64,000 bases of DNA. It comes from Phycisphaeraceae bacterium. Lineage in GTDB: Bacteria; Planctomycetota; Phycisphaerae; Phycisphaerales; UBA1924. The stretch covers positions 1,364,001 through 1,428,000 of the forward strand of contig JAHBXF010000001.1 of the NCBI GenBank assembly GCA_019636615.1. The letters run 5' to 3'. A program made the translations under genes and the position numbers. Below are positions 33,923-43,454 of the stretch, one piece after another (position 1 is the first letter of the stretch; each line of letters starts with the position of its first letter). The notes beneath the pieces are model-generated. The model had not been told where the DNA came from and did not search any database. It saw only the letters and a program-made list of their open reading frames with translations.

Positions 33923-34600
33923 ATGCCCCCCAGAGGCCCATCCTCACCCGCCGGCACCCCGCGCGATGTCGTGAAGCGCGGCCCCGCCTATCCCCGCACG
34001 GTCGATGCGCTCATCGCGCAGTTCGCCTCGCTGCCGGGCATCGGCCGGCGCAGCGCCGAGCGATTGGCCTTCCATGTGCTTAAGTCTGACGGGCCCACGG
34101 CCGAGGCTTTGGCCAACGCCATTCTGGACGTGAAACGGCACGTGCGGCACTGCGAAGTCTGCTGGAACCTCTCTGATTCGTCGCTGTGCGACGTGTGCGC
34201 CGATGAACGGCGCGACCGGCGCACGGTGCTGGTGGTCGAGCAGCCGCGCGACCTGGTCGCGCTGGAACAGACCTCGATGTTCCGCGGCATCTACCACGTG
34301 CTCATGGGCAGGCTGAGTCCGCTCGATGGCATCGGCGCGGGCGATCTCACCGTGGCGGGCCTGGTGGAGCGCATCGACAACCCTGGCAAGAACGCCGGGG
34401 GCGAACCCGTGGCGGAAGTGATCCTGGGGCTGAACCCGACGATCGAGGGGGACGGCACCGCGATGTACTTATCGGACATACTAAAGGAGCGGCAGGTGAA
34501 AGTCACGCGGTTGGCACGTGGTTTGCCGACAGGGTCTCAACTGGAGTACGCCAACAAGGCCGTGCTCACGGATGCGATCCAGAGCCGGCAGACCTTCTGA
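33923..34600 (+). CDS. recR: Recombination protein RecR
   Basis: This 225-residue protein fits RecR, which with RecF and RecO loads RecA at gaps. A helix-hairpin-helix (LPGIGRRSAERLAFHVL) is followed by a four-cysteine zinc finger (CEVCWNLSDSSLCDVC) and a Toprim domain (VLVVEQPRDLVALEQT), then VTRLARGLPTGSQLEYA and a conserved C-terminus. The N-terminus is extended by about 20 residues relative to most RecR proteins. The last 50 codons contain a run of codons rare in this genome (TTA, ATA, CTA, TTG, GCA, CGT, GGT), coinciding with a sigma-54-type promoter for rpoN. rpoN follows 75 bp downstream. Confidence 0.97.
   Translation: MPPRGPSSPAGTPRDVVKRGPAYPRTVDALIAQFASLPGIGRRSAERLAFHVLKSDGPTAEALANAILDVKRHVRHCEVCWNLSDSSLCDVCADERRDRRTVLVVEQPRDLVALEQTSMFRGIYHVLMGRLSPLDGIGAGDLTVAGLVERIDNPGKNAGGEPVAEVILGLNPTIEGDGTAMYLSDILKERQVKVTRLARGLPTGSQLEYANKAVLTDAIQSRQTF
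34511..34527 (+). promoter_or_regulatory. Candidate sigma-54 (-24/-12) promoter for rpoN, inside recR
   Basis: TTGGCACG-N4-TTGC matches the RpoN-dependent consensus, with the GG and GC dinucleotides separated by exactly 10 bp. It ends about 150 bp before the rpoN ATG. It is written by the recR codons TTG-GCA-CGT-GGT-TTG-CCG, in a genome that otherwise uses GC-ending codons. Function is inferred. Confidence 0.55.
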
Positions 34601-34675
34601 CTCGGCGCGGGGCGGAGCCCCGCGGGCGTCGGGGGGCGGGCCAGGGGTGGCACGCCGAAAGGACACCGACGGCAC

Positions 34676-36307
34676 ATGCGTTTCGAGACCGCACAACACA
34701 TCAAACTCGGCCAGCACATGAAACTGGCCCCGCGGATGATCCAGTCGATGGAGATTCTGCAGATGCCCCTTGTCGAACTCGAAGAACGCATCGAGCAGGA
34801 ACTCGAGAGCAACCCCACGCTGGAACAGGTCGACGGCTCGGCCGATGAACCAGCGGAGGCCGGCGAGCCATCCTTCGAGCCAGACTTCGACAGCCGCCCG
34901 CTCACCGTTGACGAGCGAGCCGGCGGCGACGAGTTTTCGCGCCTCGACCGCTACGAGGCCGACCACCCCGAAGCCGTCGAGAACGCCTACGACGGCGGCG
35001 ACGGTGTGGGCCGCGAGACCTTCGACCGCTTTGAATCTTCGTACACCGAGGGCCGCCCCGCCGCGGACGGCACCGACAGCAAGTTCGACGCCATGGCCGC
35101 CACGCCCGCGCGTGGCGCCTCGCTGGCCGATCAACTGCGCGGCCAGTGGGCCCTGACCGACGTTGACGACGCGCTTCGCGCGCCGGGTGAACTCATCATC
35201 TCGTTCCTCGATGACGACGGTTATTTGCGCACGCCGCTCGATGTGATCGCCGACCGCGCCGCGCTCTCGCACGCGGACGACGCGGGCGCACCCGCCGAAG
35301 GGCGAGAGTCCGGCCCGGTCTTCGCGGACAGGCCGACGGTGGAAACGCTGGAACGCGCGCTGCGCGCGGCCCAACTCTTCCTCGAGCCCCCGGGCGTCGC
35401 GGCCCGCACGCCCGCCGAGTGCATGCTGCTGCAACTCGACGCGATGGAGGACGACGCGGAGGACCTTGGCTGGCCGGCCATCACCTTCGAGCACGCGAGG
35501 CTGATCGTTGAGCACCACCTCGACGACATCACGCAGAACCGTCTGCCGCGCGTCGCGGAGAAGACGGGCCTGACGATGGAGCAGATCAAGGAGGCACTGG
35601 GCCTGCTCAAGCGATTGAGCCTCTCCCCCGGCCGGCGTCTTGTGGAAGAGCGGGCGAGGCCCGTTGTGCCCGACGCCATCGTGGAGTATGACCCCGAGCA
35701 AGACCGCTACGTGGCCTACCTCAACGACACGCGCCTGCCCAACCTGCGCATCAACCAGGAATATGCGCGCCTCGCCAAAGACCGCGCCATACAGAAGCGA
35801 GACCGCGAGTTCATCAAGACGAACCTGGGCAACGCGCAGTGGCTGCTCGACGCTGTGGGCCAGCGCCGCCAGACCCTGCTGCGCGTTGTCTCGGCAGTGG
35901 TCGAAGCCCAGCGTGACTTCTTTGATTACGGGCCGCAGGCGCTCAAGCCCCTGCCCATGACGGCGATCGCCGAGCAACTGGGCATCCATGTGGCGACGGT
36001 CAGCCGCGCTGTGGCCGAGAAGCACCTGGCCACGCCGCGCGGCATTGTGCCCTTACGCAAGTTCTTCTCCGGCGGTGTGCAGACCAAGCCCACCGACACC
36101 GGCGAAGCCAAGGAAGACTTGGCGTGGGAAGCGATCAAGGCCGCGCTGAGGGATGTGATCGAGGGGGAAGACAAGAAGTCACCGCTGAGCGACGAGGCGC
36201 TAGCAGAATCTCTGCGCGGGCGCGGCATCGACATCGCTCGGCGCACCGTCGCCAAGTACCGCGACCAGTTGGGCATTCAGCCCGCGCGCTTGCGGCGGAC
36301 GTATTGA
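34676..36307 (+). CDS. rpoN: RNA polymerase sigma-54 factor
   Basis: This 543-residue protein is sigma-54. Region I at the N-terminus is Gln/Leu-rich (KLAPRMIQSMEILQMPLVEL) and binds activator and core; an acidic, variable region II spans about residues 50-150; the core-binding domain follows; the helix-turn-helix region is MTAIAEQLGIHVATVSRAV; and the C-terminal RpoN box is ARRTVAKYRDQLGI, which recognises the -24 element. Length is slightly above the usual 480-500 because of the acidic insert. It starts at 34676, 75 bp after recR. A sigma-54-like promoter inside recR suggests autoregulation. No enhancer-binding activator gene is in the window. Confidence 0.97.
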   Translation: MRFETAQHIKLGQHMKLAPRMIQSMEILQMPLVELEERIEQELESNPTLEQVDGSADEPAEAGEPSFEPDFDSRPLTVDERAGGDEFSRLDRYEADHPEAVENAYDGGDGVGRETFDRFESSYTEGRPAADGTDSKFDAMAATPARGASLADQLRGQWALTDVDDALRAPGELIISFLDDDGYLRTPLDVIADRAALSHADDAGAPAEGRESGPVFADRPTVETLERALRAAQLFLEPPGVAARTPAECMLLQLDAMEDDAEDLGWPAITFEHARLIVEHHLDDITQNRLPRVAEKTGLTMEQIKEALGLLKRLSLSPGRRLVEERARPVVPDAIVEYDPEQDRYVAYLNDTRLPNLRINQEYARLAKDRAIQKRDREFIKTNLGNAQWLLDAVGQRRQTLLRVVSAVVEAQRDFFDYGPQALKPLPMTAIAEQLGIHVATVSRAVAEKHLATPRGIVPLRKFFSGGVQTKPTDTGEAKEDLAWEAIKAALRDVIEGEDKKSPLSDEALAESLRGRGIDIARRTVAKYRDQLGIQPARLRRTY

Positions 36308-36402
36308 AGTGGTTTGCGGATGCTCACGTAAGGGCGCGTAGGCGCGTGTGCGCGTATGCGTGCGTGCGCAAGACTAAGCAATGCGCCATGCCGAGGCACT
36401 CT

Positions 36403-37176
36403 TCACCGCAGGTCGCGCCCGCGCACGCCATCTTGGGTGTGCAGGCCAGCGTAGAAATCCATCGAGTGTATAGGGACCGGGTAGGGGCCGTCCCCCTGAA
36501 TCCGTCCGGGGGTGATCCTCCACGGCGCGAGGTGGCGTGCCGCGCCATCGACCGTTGCAAGCGCGACTACCGGCTGAAACGCGTTGATGGGTCCGGGTGT
36601 GCCGACACCGGACCCCTGGAAGGCGTAGGGGCTGACAAGCAACACTTTCGATTGCGGGTAGATGGTTTCATACCGGCGCGTGCTGCGCCACTGCGCGGGG
36701 CCCGTCCAGGTTGTGTCATTCCAGTAGCGGTGGTCGGCGAAGAGTGAGCAACTCATCAAGAACGCGCCACGCGGCTGCCCGCGCCCGTACTGGGCATCAT
36801 AAACGACGTCCGGCCAGAGGTTGCCGTCCAAATAACCATCAGCCAGCGAGTAATTCCACAGCGAGCTTATCAAGAAGTACGTGGGTACGTTGACCGTCTG
36901 GCCAGTAAACGAGACGAAACTTGACGGGCCGCCGGAGGGTTTGTAGGGTGCTGGCCATGAATCGCGCCAGTCGTCCGCGTAGAGGTGCAGCAGCGCCGCG
37001 ACCTGCGCCATATTGCTGCGCGTCTTTACGCGCTGAGCCTGCGCCCGCACCTGCGAGAGTTGTGTGAGGGCCATCGACACCAGCGCACCGATGATGACCA
37101 GGCAGACGAGTAGTTCGATCAGCGTGAAGCCAGTTCGCATCTGTACAGATGCGGGCCGCGCTGCGCTGCGGCTCAT
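36403..37176 (-). CDS. Prepilin-type N-terminal methylation domain protein (pseudopilin)
   Basis: This 257-residue protein has the class III signal [18 protein letters not shown] with Glu5, preceded by a 14-residue basic leader, and a helix ending LSQVRAQAQRVKTRSNM. It is a type II secretion/type IV pilin-like pseudopilin but shows no similarity in its C-terminal part to the one at 7210. The globular part is rich in Trp and Tyr (DDWRDSWPAPYKPSGG, SLWNYSLADGYLDG). Its ATG overlaps the stop of the upstream gene by 4 bp, so the two are co-translated; an internal ATG at 37140 would leave too short a leader. The partner gene may be assembled or displayed with it. Confidence 0.82.
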   Translation of the reverse strand: MSRSAARPASVQMRTGFTLIELLVCLVIIGALVSMALTQLSQVRAQAQRVKTRSNMAQVAALLHLYADDWRDSWPAPYKPSGGPSSFVSFTGQTVNVPTYFLISSLWNYSLADGYLDGNLWPDVVYDAQYGRGQPRGAFLMSCSLFADHRYWNDTTWTGPAQWRSTRRYETIYPQSKVLLVSPYAFQGSGVGTPGPINAFQPVVALATVDGAARHLAPWRITPGRIQGDGPYPVPIHSMDFYAGLHTQDGVRGRDLR

Positions 37177-38393
37177 CGCCCGCCCCTCACCTTGAGAACA
37201 ATGAGCACCACAACCCCCAGCACGACCACACCCAGCGCGATGAACATCAACATGTTGCCGCCGCCGACCGGGTCTTCTGTCTGGGGAAGCGCGGCGGGGC
37301 GCTGGGATGTGCTCCTGGCGTTCGTTGCTGTCAGATTAGCGGCGGCCTCTCGCGCGGCGCTCAGCGTGGGCGGCGGCAGATAGTTCGCAGGGCGCGTCAT
37401 CCAGTCGGGGTTATGCTCTTTCGTGCGATCGAAAACCTCGAACCCATCGATGGTGCCCCGCAGCGCGTCTTGGCCATCCGTTGGCGGAACAAATGCAGCC
37501 GCTGCGCCTCCGGGAACTTCGTGAAACCCCTTGGATCGAAGTGTGAAGTTTACCTCTCCGTTGGCACCGAGCCTCTCAACAAGTTCATAGGTGAGCAGGC
37601 CTGTTCTGGGGCAGACCGTCGGGCGAGTATAACGAATAGTGACTCCTGCTGACGATGAACTGTCAGAGTTACGCCTGGTGGTTTTCTGACGAACAGTGCC
37701 TACACCACGGCTGTCATGCCAATCACCCTTGTACTCGATGGTACGCGTCGTCTTGTCGCCAACAATAGAGCGGGCGACGACCGTCCATTCGGTGCCGTTG
37801 AGGGTGAGCGGATCAAGGCGTAACCCGTGCCAAATTCGGTCTGATCCCAGCCCCCCCCAGAATAGGTCGCTCAAGTCGGTGAAAAGCGTACGAACATGAA
37901 TGATGACTCCATGGGTCGGGGCCATATCATTATCACGCAACGATGTATTAAGTAATGACAACCGCGAACCCATCAACACCCACGTTGCATCGGGTGAGTA
38001 GACATGGTCGCTGCTATACCCCCTTGAGTCGGCCCGAGACGCTCGCCAACGGGTCTCACCCTCTCCGACAAACTGAAGTTCCCAGAAAAGAGACGCCGTT
38101 GGGTTGTACGACGCCAGCATGGCCTCCACTTCAGCGCGTTGAGGGCCGGGTGGTAAGGCCTTGAGCCGCTCTTTGAGTGTCGCCACATCAGGGTTGGGTG
38201 CGGTGTGATCGATGACGCTGTAGCGAAATACATGCCCCTTCGTGTCGGGCAGTTCGCGGGCCGCGGTCCACGCCTCGTGGAACCAAGTCTGGGCACGGTC
38301 CTGCATCTCCGCGGGCGACTGCGCCGAGGCGGTCGAGGCGGCACACCCGAGCATGATGCATGCCATGGCAGCCTTCTGCACAATGTTCCTCAT
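37173..38393 (-). CDS. Exported protein with C-terminal membrane anchor, unknown function
   Basis: This protein of about 406 residues is co-translated with the pseudopilin downstream (ATGA overlap). A signal peptide (AAMACIMLGCAASTASA) is followed by a soluble, beta-rich domain (FWELQFVGEGETRW, VYSPDATWVLMGSRLSLL, TRTIEYKGDWHDSRG), a low-complexity linker and a final helix (MLMFIALGVVVLGVVVLIV) with basic end, so it is probably anchored in the membrane by its C-terminus. No known family was recognised. Start choice is uncertain: ATG at 38393 has GGGGCAGG nearby; 38414 and 38423 are also possible. The frame extends to 38624 through a 14-C tract, but that part does not look coding. Confidence 0.65.
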   Translation of the reverse strand: MRNIVQKAAMACIMLGCAASTASAQSPAEMQDRAQTWFHEAWTAARELPDTKGHVFRYSVIDHTAPNPDVATLKERLKALPPGPQRAEVEAMLASYNPTASLFWELQFVGEGETRWRASRADSRGYSSDHVYSPDATWVLMGSRLSLLNTSLRDNDMAPTHGVIIHVRTLFTDLSDLFWGGLGSDRIWHGLRLDPLTLNGTEWTVVARSIVGDKTTRTIEYKGDWHDSRGVGTVRQKTTRRNSDSSSSAGVTIRYTRPTVCPRTGLLTYELVERLGANGEVNFTLRSKGFHEVPGGAAAAFVPPTDGQDALRGTIDGFEVFDRTKEHNPDWMTRPANYLPPPTLSAAREAAANLTATNARSTSQRPAALPQTEDPVGGGNMLMFIALGVVVLGVVVLIVLKVRGGR

Positions 38394-38523
38394 GAGCCTG
38401 CCCCAGCGGTTCATGGTTCGCATGAGAGCGCGGTGTGGTTCGGGCGCGGGCAGTTGAGATATGAGAGGTAGACCGATGGCAGAGGAGTTGTCCGTAGTGC
38501 GCAGAGTCATGCTCGCAGTATAT

Positions 38524-38537
38524 CCCCCCCCCCCCCC
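38524..38537. repeat. 14-nt poly-C tract
   Basis: An uninterrupted run of 14 C (G on the minus strand) lies about 130 bp upstream of the gene starting at 38393. Runs of this length slip readily during replication and could vary promoter spacing. Function is unproven. Confidence 0.85.
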
Positions 38538-38752
38538 GTCCATCCTGTCCAGCCCGCCCCCTGAACCCTGCTCCGCGACGAGATGGGTGCATCGCATGTC
38601 ACGGGTGATTTCGTGAAACTGCACTGGCTTGATGGCCTCTATGTTGTGTTTTGGTCATGATGGCGCGGGGCATGAAGCATGCTCAACGAACGCCGCGACC
38701 TCAGCGGATGGCATTGGCCCCGCCGTGCAAGCGCCACTGAAAGCGAACTCCT

Positions 38753-38867
38753 CTGCCCCGCTGGGGCAGGAAGTACGGAATGAGCACGCTTTCCACGGGT
38801 TGCGCTCCGCACGCCTCGCGGCGTGCTGCGCTGCACCCGCGGCTACACCCCGCAGCCCCGCTGGGGC
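38753..38867. repeat. Pair of identical GCCCCGCTGGGGC hairpins
   Basis: GCCCCGCTGGGGC occurs at 38755-38767 (inside a 7-bp-stem palindrome, 38753-38769) and at 38855-38867, in a 717-bp gene-free stretch (38394-39110). The sequence between them is hairpin-forming and non-coding. It may be a remnant of a dispersed palindromic repeat. Confidence 0.55.
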
Positions 38868-38896
38868 CGTAAGACTATTGCCGCACAACGAGTATT

Positions 38897-39000
38897 ATGC
38901 GGATCGACGCTCGAACTTGGGCGCGATCCACGCTCGGAATCGCTGCGGCTGCGGTGGTTTAGAGTCAGAGCCGCGCCCGAGTTTGGATGCGGATCCGTAT
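38897..39000. repeat. 104-bp palindromic MITE-like element, copy B
   Basis: Reverse-oriented partner of the element at 26949-27052 and exactly the same length. It begins ATGCGGATC and ends GATCCGTAT. Here the inverted ends continue about 6 bp outward on each side (AGTATT and its partner AAAACT). The inner arms contain CTCGAACTTGGGCG and CGCCCGAGTTTGG. Confidence 0.8.
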
Positions 39001-39056
39001 AAAACTATTCGACACATGCACAGCGGTGCAACTCGTGACAACGGCACAATATCCGA

Positions 39057-39110
39057 ATGCCGAATGCCGAATGCCGAATGCCGAATGCCGAATGCCGAAT
39101 GCCGAATGCC
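39057..39110. repeat. Heptanucleotide repeat (ATGCCGA) x 7.7
   Basis: Seven perfect ATGCCGA units plus ATGCC directly abut the stop codon of gltX (TGA at 39111-39113 on the minus strand). Seven is not a multiple of three, so unit gain or loss beyond the stop would not affect the protein. Confidence 0.95.
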
Positions 39111-40847
39111 TCACCCCGCACTCGCCAAGCACCGATCAATCCGCGCAAGCGTCGAGTCTTTGCCCAGGATGGTGAGCGTTTCGCCCAGCGGCGGGCTGAC
39201 CGCTACGCCCGCGAGCGCGACGCGCAGGGGCTGGGCGATGCCGCCGATGTTGGGTAGCGCGTGCGCACCCGCGAAGGCCTCGATCGCGGCGTGGATGGGG
39301 CCGGGGGACCAATCTTCCAGCGTGGCCAGCGCCGGGCGCAGCGCACGCAGAAGGCTCAGCCCCTTGCCATCGTCGGCGTGCAGGTTCTTCTTTACTGCCG
39401 CGGGGTCGAAGGTGTACCCATCATCATCGCAGAGCGCAAAGCCCGCGGGGCGCAGCGCATCGGCGTAGGTCTTGGCGCGCGCCTTGACCGCGCCGGCCAG
39501 CAATGTGAATCGCTCCATCCGCGCGGGCGAGCCGTCCCCGGCGAGGCGAGCCGCCTCTTGGGGCCGGTAGGTGCGCATCCACGCCAGCCAGCCCTGGGCA
39601 AACTCTGCATCGCTCATCGCGGCGAGGGCATCCTGGTTGAAAGAGGCGAGTTTCACGCGGTCAAAGACGCTGTTGGTCTTGCCGATGCGTTCGAGCGAGA
39701 AGTGTGCCGCGAGGTAGGGCATGTCGAACTTTTCGAGGTCCTTGCCGTCGGGCGTCTTGACACCCGGGTTCCAGCCCAGGAGCGCGAGGTAGTTGGTGAT
39801 CGCCGACGGCACGTACCCGTTGGCGCGGAAGTCCGCCACTTCGATCTCGGGGAGCGTGATGCCCAGGTACGCCCCGGCGCGTGCCGCGATATCGAGGCTG
39901 TCGTTCTCGCCCGCGATGAACGCGGCGACCTGCGAGCTGTCGGCGCCCATCCCCGCCGCGAGCGTCACGGGCGAGAGGGAAGGGTCTTTCTGCAGCGCGC
40001 TCTTGAGCGCGGCCCGCGCGGCCTTGGCCTTGTCGCGCTTGCTCATCTTGCTCTTGTCGAGGTTGAAGATGAGCGGCATGTGCCCGTACTCGGGCGTGCG
40101 GAAGCCCAGCGCGCGCTGCAACGCCACGTGACGTGGCGTGTTCGCCAGGTGCTCCTGCGCGCGCAGCACGTGCGTGACGCCCATGAGTTCATCGTCGCAG
40201 ACCACCGCGAAGTGGTACGTGGGGAAGCCGTCGGCCTTGCGCAGCACGAAATCGTCGAGTTCTCCGGGCGCGATCCGCACATCTCCCAGCACACGGTCGG
40301 CGACGAGGATCTCTTCGTGCGGGGCGACGAAGCGAACAACGTGGGCCTCGCCGCGCTGGGCACGATCCCAGCGATCTGCGTTGAAGACGCCCGGCGTGAT
40401 GTCGGCGGGGCGTGGGTAGCGGTATGTCTGCTTGGCCGCGGTGGCGGCTTTGCGCTGCGCATCGAGTTCTTCCGAGCCTTCGAAGGCGGGGTAGGCGTGC
40501 CCGCTCTGCACGAGTCGCTCGATTTCGCGGTTATAGATGTTCACACGGCGAGCCTGGAAGTAGCCCCCTTCGATGTCGCGGGCATGGGCCCCGATGACGC
40601 GGCCGCCGGGGAGATCGAGGCGCGGGCCGTCGTCCCACTCGATGCCAAGCCACGCGAGGTCTTCCATGATGCCGCGCGCGGATTCATCGCTGGAGCGCGC
40701 GGCGTCGGTGTCTTCGATGCGCAGCATGAAGCGGCCGCCCATGCGCTTGGCGTAGGCCCAGCAGAAGAGCGCGCTGCGGGCGCCGCCGATGTGCAGGTGG
40801 CCGGTGGGCGAAGGGGCGAAACGGGTGACGACCTCTGTGGATGACAT
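39111..40847 (-). CDS. gltX: Glutamate--tRNA ligase
   Basis: This 578-residue class I aminoacyl-tRNA synthetase charges tRNA-Glu. The HIGH-type motif is FAPSPTGHLHIGGARSALF (residues about 10-28), LRIEDTD follows, and the KMSKS motif is LDKSKMSKRDKAKAAR. It lacks the cysteines of the zinc-binding subtype. Length is above the usual 470-500 because of additional residues after the KMSKS motif and in the anticodon-binding domain. ATG at 40847 (MSSTEVV) is the only sensible start. Its 3' end is bordered by a heptanucleotide repeat. A second, shorter relative (gluQ) is at 49331-50365. Confidence 0.96.
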   Translation of the reverse strand: MSSTEVVTRFAPSPTGHLHIGGARSALFCWAYAKRMGGRFMLRIEDTDAARSSDESARGIMEDLAWLGIEWDDGPRLDLPGGRVIGAHARDIEGGYFQARRVNIYNREIERLVQSGHAYPAFEGSEELDAQRKAATAAKQTYRYPRPADITPGVFNADRWDRAQRGEAHVVRFVAPHEEILVADRVLGDVRIAPGELDDFVLRKADGFPTYHFAVVCDDELMGVTHVLRAQEHLANTPRHVALQRALGFRTPEYGHMPLIFNLDKSKMSKRDKAKAARAALKSALQKDPSLSPVTLAAGMGADSSQVAAFIAGENDSLDIAARAGAYLGITLPEIEVADFRANGYVPSAITNYLALLGWNPGVKTPDGKDLEKFDMPYLAAHFSLERIGKTNSVFDRVKLASFNQDALAAMSDAEFAQGWLAWMRTYRPQEAARLAGDGSPARMERFTLLAGAVKARAKTYADALRPAGFALCDDDGYTFDPAAVKKNLHADDGKGLSLLRALRPALATLEDWSPGPIHAAIEAFAGAHALPNIGGIAQPLRVALAGVAVSPPLGETLTILGKDSTLARIDRCLASAG

Positions 40848-41184
40848 ATGGAAAGAAGGTTAGGGGCGGGGAAGAAGGCGCGGCTCGCATGCCCGGGCGC
40901 CGAACGACCAGGATGAACCCGAGTGGATCCCTCGTGCGCGATGGAGGGGGCGAGCGGCGCACCTGAAGACACACTGGAAGACACATCGGAGCGCACACCG
41001 GATCGCCCGCGGGTTCGCGCACTGGAATAGACACGTGGCCGAGGCCGCGGCGTGTCTGGCGTGCGAGAGAGGATGAGCGCGTGGGGGGGGCGGCGCGGCG
41101 CAATCTGCGAGGCCGCGTGCGCGACCGGCCGGCGCGTGGCCATATGTCGGGGTGGCGGGGTGCGATGGGTGAGGGCGTGCCGTG
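40848..41184. other. Spacer between typA and gltX
   Basis: No gene is seen in 337 bp. The region 40960-41035 has a degenerate repeat of about 14 bp (ACACTGGAAGACACAT, CGGAGCGCACACCGG, CACTGGAATAGACACG), whose minus strand reads as a pseudo-repeat of Val/Cys/Gln. The remainder carries the typA 3' region and the gltX 5' region. Confidence 0.45.
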
Positions 41185-43068
<1,884 letters not shown>

Positions 43069-43311
43069 GGTCTCGTCGCCGGGGGTACGGGTGGGGTTGG
43101 AGTGGGGGGCGTGGGGCGTGGTGAGTGCGGTCATTGGGGTCGGGCTCTGTCTGTCGGCACGATGGGCGATGGTCCCGCGGTCTGGTTCGGCCGGTGGCCA
43201 CGCCGTTCGTGATGGGTGATAAGGCTTTGTTCGGGTGCCCCGGGTCGCTTCTGGAGAGTCCCGACTGTGGAGAAGTATAGCGAAGGGGCGATCGGTGCGC
43301 GGGCCGGGCCG

Positions 43312-43326
43312 TTATCTCCCAGATAA
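43312..43326. promoter_or_regulatory. Small perfect inverted repeat between typA and the PEP-CTERM-like gene
   Basis: TTATCT-CCC-AGATAA is a perfect 6-bp palindrome in the 386-bp divergent spacer 43069-43454. It could be an operator; there is no other support. Confidence 0.3.
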
Positions 43327-43454
43327 GCGCTCCGGACCCACCCCCGGAAGCGGCAAATCGGGGGATTGCCATCGCCGCGCGGCACTTCGTATGGCATCTT
43401 GTTGATGGATGCCTCACCCCGCAAGGGGAGGGAGCAACACACAACAGGAGAGAG

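Noticed and set aside
38423-38624. Longer N-terminus for the gene at 37173-38393
   Set aside because: The extension runs through the poly-C tract and has no signal-peptide position; the hydrophobic signal begins at about 38393.
40960-41035. CRISPR-like short repeat
   Set aside because: The repeat is only about 14 bp, degenerate and without regular spacers; no cas gene is present.
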